Both the position numbers and the translations under genes were made by a program. A model generated the notes under the pieces. That model did not search any database and had not been told where the DNA came from. It saw only the letters and a program-made list of their open reading frames with translations. 64,000 nt of DNA from Adiantum capillus-veneris (Eukaryota; Streptophyta; Polypodiopsida; Polypodiales; Pteridaceae), in assembly GCA_014529385.2 (NCBI GenBank), contig CM043970.1, positions 68,784,567 to 68,848,566 of the forward strand, in the 5' to 3' direction. Positions 58,001 through 64,000 of the stretch are shown in pieces; the stretch's first letter is position 1; every line of letters starts with the position of its first letter.

Positions 58001-58247
58001 CGAGGAACTCAAAATATCCAAAATGATTCCTAAATGTTGTCTTTGCAATGTCTTTACTTCTGATTCTAACCTGATGATATCCAGATCTTAGGTCAATCTT
58101 TAAAAAATACTTTGACCCAAAGACTTGATCAAACAACTCATCCACAGAGGGCATCAAGTATTTAATCTTAATTGTCATCTCATTAAGAGTCGTATAATTT
58201 ATGCACATTCACATACATCCATCTTTCTTCTTTATCAAAAGAATAGG
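57975..58247 (-). pseudogene. Gypsy F, central RT fragment
   Basis: From 58247 on the minus strand: PILLIKKKDGCM, a stop, MCINYTTLNEMTIK, LFDQVFGSKYFLKIDLRSGYHQVRI, TTFRNHFGYFEFLVI and a changed PFGLSNA block (LACGLSNV). The left end joins element B and the right end joins the LTR of C after ATAGG. The preceding RT residues are found at 9632-9830. Confidence 0.88.
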
Positions 58248-59682
58248 TGTCATAATAATCAATATCTAATTCTCCTAAATGATTTTCTCATATTAAACTG
58301 ATCATTTAATGTGGGGAAGTGCCAGGGGAGAAAAGGCTAGAATATTGATTAAGCTAGCAGACCGAACACAGTAGGGATCCAAAGGGGGGGGGGCATCTGC
58401 AAAAGAGACATGTGCAACAATGGGCTAAAAAGACCCTAAGGTTCAGCCCATTAAGACTTCCAAAATGCTAAGGTTCCAAAATTCAAAGGTTGTGTCCAAA
58501 GGGTTAAAGCTTAGGGGGAATTGGATGCTTTGTGTGCTCTGCAAAGTCAACACATATCCCTACATGGGAGGGGGCGAGCCCTTCTTGTAGGGGATGAGAG
58601 AGAAAGCCACACACACACACACATGCTCCCTTTACACAAAGGGAATGAGGGACACATGTCAGCTCCCTAGGCCAGATGCCCACAAGGTGTGCCCAGTTTC
58701 TATTGGATGACCTTGGAGGTGGACCAATGAGAATTAAGCTAGAGTAAATCTAGTTTAATTAATTTAAAAACATTTAATAAAAGAAACCAATGAGAATTAA
58801 GTCTCCTAGAAGACTATTGGGCAGTCTCACAAGGGGTCCAATGAGCATTCAGGAGCCCAATGGCTTGCCTGATTCCTATTGGCCAGGAGGAAAAGGGGTC
58901 CAATGAGAGTTTAGTTTAATTATTTAATTACCTAAAGAGGGGGCTGCTTTTTGCAAGGCATTATCACACACACACTCACACAATCTCATGTGTAAAGAAA
59001 GAGAAGACTATCTCTTCCCAAGCTTTAATGGAGAGCTCATCACCTACTCCAAGCTTGTGAGATAGAAGCCTACATCGACACACTCTTGGCTTGTGGATGC
59101 AGATCCAACCAAGAGCCAAGCTTCAATGCATGCTCATCTCCTCTACCAAGCTAATTACTAAGCTAAAGCTATGGTAATATGAGTGATTATGTGAGGAGAT
59201 GTACATCTTTCTCGTAAGATACTCCTTCTTCCTCTCAATCTACTATCATACCCTGCTAGCTCTCACCATCTTCGAAGGTGTGTGAGGTCTTGGGTCTGAG
59301 AACGGGGATAATTCAAGTTGTGTTTGCTAAGTGTTTTTCTTAGTGCATGAAGCTTTCATCTTCATTGCACTAGCTAGTCTTGAAGGAACACAAAGAATTG
59401 TATTGTAAAATATTCTCTTGATGGGAGAAACCAAAATACAAAGCCTTTTGGAGGGGGGACCGCCGGCTCCATGCAAATCCGGTCCTCAACTGTTGTCATT
59501 AGCTTAATTTCTCTCTCTTTTGAAAGTATTGTCGATGCTATCTAACTAGGTGTTATGCTTTTTGTTGCTCTCTCCACCCAAGCACTCTTGTAATTCTCAT
59601 TAGGAATCTATTCTAATGAAATGCCCACTATGTTCATGCTCATTTCCGCTACACACAAGTTATTAGGCCATTAAATGCTTCA
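58248..59682 (+). repeat. 5' LTR of element C, with a 136-bp deletion
   Basis: 1435 bp from TGTCATAAT to TGCTTCA, sharing the unusual TGCTTCA end with A's 5' LTR. The segment equal to 515-650 of A is absent at about 58938, which removes one direct and one inverted CCAAT motif. Confidence 0.93.
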
Positions 59683-59683
59683 T

Positions 59684-59695
59684 TGGTATCAAAGC
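59684..59695 (+). other. Primer binding site of element C
   Basis: TGGTATCAAAGC, identical to that of A, with the same one-base departure from the tRNA-Met-type site. Confidence 0.9.
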
Positions 59696-60099
59696 ACAAG
59701 GTTTCTCTTTTCTTGTTGAAGAAGGGAGGTCCTCAAGCTAGCTACAAATGGTTGGTATTATTAATTGCCTGTGAGTAAGTAGAATAGGGATTTTTCAGCC
59801 TTGCAGTGCGCCTGCCTTTGTGCACTTAGCGGGGCATCACCGTCGAGAGCTATGGTCTTAATAGTGGAGTCCTACGGGGCTTGCCTATGGCTTAACCACT
59901 ATTGTGCTATTAGAAGCTTGACAGGAGCCGGTGCTGTTGTGGTGTCGAAAGACCCTCTCTTCTATTCCTTGCAATTAATGGTATTCGAGCCGCGGGTACA
60001 GTAGCTTGAGTGCTTTTTCTAAAGGGGTAAAGAGGAGTAGCAACTAGGGCTTGAAGTGCCAAAGTACAACTAAACATTTTACACCTAAAGGTTGTTAGA

Positions 60100-62034
60100 A
60101 TGGCTGACAATAGTAGAGAGAGTGAAATTAATGTTGATAACTTTGATTTTGCTCATGAGCAAGCTACTAATGATGCTTCAATGCTTGTTAACTATCTTGT
60201 TACTAGGCTTCAACAAGCATGGGCAATCCATCTCTCCAAAGTGAAGTGCAAGGGCAGCTCCGTGCTCACGGGATTCTCCAAGCTCATCACCATGACGAGA
60301 GAACACCTAGGAAGCCTCCTTGTGAGACTACCAAAAGAGGTCTCTCTCCGATTCGGGAAGAAGAAGAGAATCCATATGAAGGGCTCAAGAATTTACTTAT
60401 TGATGATGCATCTCCTTCCCAAACAAGAACTCAAGAGCCTCCAGGGTGAAAGCATGTTAACCTGTCGCGCTTTTTGTGCTAGTTAGCAGTTTCAAGTTAG
60501 CACATCTTCAAAAAGTTGGGCGTCCGGTAAAATTTTTACAAATAATATCAAAATTTATCGGAGGTTGTACATTTGGATTCCTTGTTTCAAGTGCTTTCTA
60601 TGGATATATCATATGTCATAGATCTTGGAGATGTAGCTCAAGTTATTGTACTAGTTAGTATATGTCAAAATTGTGCTAGTTAGCATTGTCCGGGACATGA
60701 AAAAGCATGACAGGTTAACATGCTTTCACCCTCCACCGAAGGAACGAGAAAGAAGCGAGTCTCCCGCCACCTCGGCGGAGATGGCTCCACGAAGACGGCG
60801 GGCTAAACGATCTCCATCACCACCAAAGCGGAGAAGACCATCACACTCTTCTCCACGCCATAATTCAAAGAGGGATGATAAAAATCAAGAGAAGAAAAAG
60901 GCAAGAAAGAGGACACCCTCTTCTCCATCTTCTTCATCCTCTTCCTCTTATGAAAGTGATGGTGAAGACAACGAAGATCAAGACAAGAAAAAGGCGAGAA
61001 AGAGGTCACCCTCTTCTCCACCTTCTGAAGAAAGTGATGGTGCAATCTTTGAACCATCAAAAAGAAGAGGCCATAGGAAATCCTATGCCGCATGGAAGAG
61101 GTCGTCCAAGTTGAAGAAATTCAAAGAGGGAGGGAAGAGTATCTCTTTCCTTACCTATGATGGTACCTTTGGTGCTACAGACAAAGTTTTGGCCTTTATC
61201 CAACAATTCGATGAGGCGTTTGGAGATGAGGGCTTCACGGAGTCCTCTAAGCTACACCATGTAGCTATGCACTTTCAAAAGTCCTCCAGGCAATGGTGGT
61301 CTAGCCTACGAGCCAACGGTGAAGCTCCACGAACATGGAAAGCTTTAAGAGCTTCCATTATGAAGCAGTTTTTGGCCATCGATGCCAAAGACAAAGTACT
61401 CACCGAATGGCGAAGCTTAAAGCTCTCTCCCAATGAATCCATCCACAAATATGTAGACAAGTTTTGGGAACTACAACTCAAAGCCACTGTCTTTAAAAAG
61501 TTGGATTTTGGAGAGCAAAAGCAACAATTTTGTGCGGGCTTAACTGAAGAAATGGCGGAGTATGTCAACTCCCAAAGGCCACGTACCATATCGGCGGTAA
61601 TACACCATACTATGGTGGCCTCTCGAATCAATTTCCAAACAGGGGCTAAAAGAAATAATAAGCCCCCAGAAAACAAGGTTTCCAATGAGCCTAAGGGGAA
61701 GGACAATGTCCAAAAGTCTCCTAAGGGCAACTCCAACAAAGCTAAAGAGAAGGGAGTTTACAAAGGTAAGAATAAACTCTCTCCTGAAGAGCTTGAACGT
61801 TATCGCAAGGATAACCGGTGTTTCAAGTGCGGCGAACAAGGGCATGCGTACCGCGCTTGTCCCCAAAAGAACAACTGCCAAGATCCTCCTAGAGCTTCCT
61901 TGGTTGAAATCCAAGAGGAGGAGACTCACCAAACTCACCACAAAGGATCTCCTCTATGCCATGCTTGGGGAAAGGTAAGAGTTTTATTCTCTTTGACCCT
62001 AGTTCTACTCACAATTTTATATCTATGGAGTTAG
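60100..62034 (+). pseudogene. gag of element C, same lesions as A
   Basis: It has the same one-base deletion near 60217, the same inserted element and the same 11-bp deletion before the protease as A. The long frame 60673-62034 starts inside the inserted element and covers the Arg/Ser-rich part, capsid and zinc knuckle (61819). Only a few residues differ from A (for example Val for Gly in the linker NKVSNE). Confidence 0.9.
60444..60731. mobile_element. 288-bp MITE-like element inside gag of C
   Basis: The same element as at 2157-2444, with the same ends, the same target duplication and only a few substitutions. It is inherited with the duplicated element rather than independently inserted. 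Confidence 0.9.
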
Positions 62035-62621
62035 CCACCAAGCTAGGCATACAATCCTATGAGATGAGAGATGTCCTACCCGCAGACAGTGCCTTCAAGG
62101 GGCAAGAAGCTTCAGTCACTCCCTTAATCGGGAAATTGAGGCTTCATGTCCAAGGCTATGTGGACAAAGAGGACTTCTTTATCTCTCCTCTCAAGCATGA
62201 GGATCTAATCCTAGGGGCACCATGGTTTGACCGCCTGGGTGCCGATGTTAAATTTCCTGAAAAGAGAATCTCCTTTAAGTTCAGGGAAAAAGACATGTAT
62301 ATAGATGCTAAGGAAATGGGTAACACTATCCCCATTGTACATACACCAGCTTTCAACAAGTCAATAAAGAGCTCTATTTCCGTGTACATGATTTTTGTTA
62401 AAGACTCTCAAAATGAACCTAATGCTTTAGCAAAAGAAAATAAAAGCAACCAAAAGGAATTAGAGTTATCCAATTTTCTCAAGGGGTTTCAAGATGTTTT
62501 TATTGACGACATCCCTTGTGAGCTACCTCCTAAACGAGGTAATGATGACCATGCAATCGAACTTCTTCCAGGAAGTTCACCGCCTAACAAACCTCCTTAT
62601 AGAGTTTCTCAAGCTCAATAA
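61956..62621 (+). pseudogene. Protease and RT linker of element C
   Basis: As in A, but the active-site loop reads LFDPSSTHNF: the glycine codon GGT of B is AGT here and TGT in A. It ends at the same TAA (62619). SPLKHEDLILGAPWFD differs slightly from A. Confidence 0.88.
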
Positions 62622-62630
62622 GAGGAGATT

Positions 62631-63383
62631 ATGCGGCAAGTGCATGAGTTAGTTGAGAAGGGTATGGTTAGTCCAAGCTCATCTCCATTTTGCTCACATG
62701 TGCTATTAGTGCAAAAGAAAGATGGCACACATCGTATGTGTGTTGACTATAGAGCACTAAATAGGATCACTATCAAGAATAGGTTTCCCGTTCCACGGGT
62801 AGAAGACCTATTTGATAAGCTACAAGGATCGACCTACTTCAGTAGGATTGACCTAAAAAGTGGCTATCATCAAATAAGGATAGTTGATCAAGACATTGTA
62901 AAGACCGCATTTCGCACCACATTTGGTCTTTACGAATACATTGTCATGCCTTTTGTCTTGACCAATGCACCAACCACATTCAACCGCTTGATGGAGAAGC
63001 TGTTTAGGCCTCATCGAACCTTCACTGAAGTGTTCTTTGATGATATTATCATCTACTCTAATTCATTGGAGGAACACAAGCAACACCTCTAGGTAATATT
63101 TCAAGTTTTAAGAGAGAATAAACTTTATGTTAATCGAAAGAAAAGTGAATTTTTCTTGCAAGAGATTCAATATTTAGGTCATATTATCTCTCAAGATGGC
63201 ATCCAAATGGACCCATTTAAGTTAGAGGTAATAAAAGGATGGCCTAAACCAAGGAATCTTCATGAACTATGAAGCTTTATAGGTATGTGTGCATACTATA
63301 GACGCTTCATAGAAAAGTTCTCACAAATTGCGGGACCATTACATGACCTAACAAAGAAAAGCGTTAGGTATACATGGTCTCCT
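62631..63383 (+). pseudogene. Reverse transcriptase of element C
   Basis: The same blocks as A, including PFVLTNAP and FFDDIIIYS. TAG at 63090-63092 replaces CAG and TGA at 63270-63272 replaces AGA, both absent in A. It is cut by the 674-bp-type insertion at 63384. Confidence 0.9.
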
Positions 63384-64000
63384 GGGTGATTCACAATGGA
63401 AAAATTATCGCACCACGTAAGTGCAGGGAAGGGGGGTTTATTTACAAGCTACATAAGCATATAAGCTAGGGGCAGGCCCCCAATAATTTATCTCCCATGA
63501 TAAAAAATAAGGGAGGGGATATCATATTTATGTGGGGGGGGGGGGGGGGGACCTCACCCGAGATGATTACTTTTAATGATTGGTCACCGGTGTAAAATAG
63601 AACTCGGATGAATTTTGGGGAAGTGTTTTTATCAGGTCACACATCAAATTTTGCATCAATCCGGTTATAGATAAGGGCCGATTTGGAGAAGTTCAAGGGT
63701 TGATTTACACCAGCTTTGTATGGGTCAGAATTGGACGAGCAGGCTGATTGGGCACATAGTTTGAAATTCAAACTAAGACACATTGAGGGTACATCTAGTT
63801 ATCAATAGAAGTGGTACCTTAGTACGTTTCCAGTCACTATGCTACACACTCTTTGACTAGTTTTACTCAGTTAGATCATGTGAGACCTAAATTTTATATG
63901 TAAGATAGGGGTATGATAGTTTTCTTCATTGATTGTCGTATAAGCGTAGAAAGGGGGGCCATATTCCCTAAAATGAGTCGTATATAGGGGTTTTATCAAA
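63384..64000. mobile_element. Mutator-like TIR element in C (right end outside window)
   Basis: It matches 5097-5713 and starts with GGGTGATTCAC after CATGGTCTCCT (63373-63383). The G run is 17 long, against 10 in A, and a few other small differences exist. The right end is not reached. Confidence 0.85.

Larger units (their letters stand above)
58248..64000 (+). mobile_element. Element C: near-copy of element A, running off the window
   Basis: LTR, primer site, gag, protease and RT up to the 674-bp insertion, all with the same lesions as A at a constant offset of 58287 bp (gag ATG 60100/1813, MITE 60444/2157, insertion 63384/5097). Its LTR lacks 136 bp that A keeps. Additional stops not in A lie at 63090 and 63270. 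ATAGG precedes it at 58243-58247. Confidence 0.93.

Noticed and set aside
58248-64000. A and C as two independent insertions of the same defective subfamily
   Set aside because: This would not explain why A's right flank and C's left flank are contiguous parts of one RT gene with ATAGG on both sides.

Overview
The window is intergenic DNA from a large, repeat-rich land plant genome. I infer this from chromodomain Ty3/gypsy retrotransposons primed by tRNA-Met-type sites, a Tat-like gypsy element with a second RNase H, a CACTA (DUF4218) transposase relic and very long (GA)n tracts. I could not name the species. I see no intact host gene, no rRNA or tRNA gene and no CRISPR array. Almost every long reading frame is a piece of a transposable element, and most carry frameshifts or stops.

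Layout, left to right. 1-9631: gypsy element A (+), with the first ~175-180 bp of its 5' LTR outside the window. It is broken in gag by a 288-bp TIR element and between RT and RNase H by a 674-bp TIR element. 9632-9830: the RT N-terminal linker of an older minus-strand gypsy, F. 9831-10514: little recognisable, with a possible CACTA end. 10515-15298: gypsy H (-), related to A and cut off at its 5' side. 15299-19385: element G (+), which has gag and protease only, between a 63-bp 5' LTR stub and a full 3' LTR. 19386-20430: a LINE RT fragment and an inverted piece of a G-type LTR. 20617-30686: Tat-like gypsy D (+) with two LTRs, interrupted in its RT by a 1397-bp element flanked by TTAA. 30687-38441: unresolved DNA, a gypsy RT scrap, a nest of G-family LTR pieces and a CACTA transposase relic. 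38442-52182: chromodomain gypsy E (+) with LTRs of nearly 4 kb that contain a ~145-bp minisatellite and a short leader exon. E carries a second TTAA-flanked element of 1233 bp. 53150-58247: F (-) again, split by truncated element B (+, 54187-57974). 58248-64000: element C (+), which shares every lesion of A and runs off the window.

The two strongest observations are these. (1) Two related, non-coding, terminally inverted elements at 25449-26845 and 45936-47168 are each flanked by a TTAA duplication. Their ends resemble those of piggyBac. (2) The sequence to the right of A's 3' LTR is the exact reading continuation of the sequence to the left of C's 5' LTR, within one gypsy RT gene, with ATAGG on both sides. 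A and C therefore look like copies of one insertion event, which implies a ~58.4-kb tandem duplication, a circular molecule, or an assembly join of two haplotypes.

The visible history is nested. F and the CACTA DNA are old. B and the A/C ancestor inserted into F, and the small TIR elements inserted into A/C, D and E. Domain assignments rest on motifs read by eye. No database search or alignment program was available.
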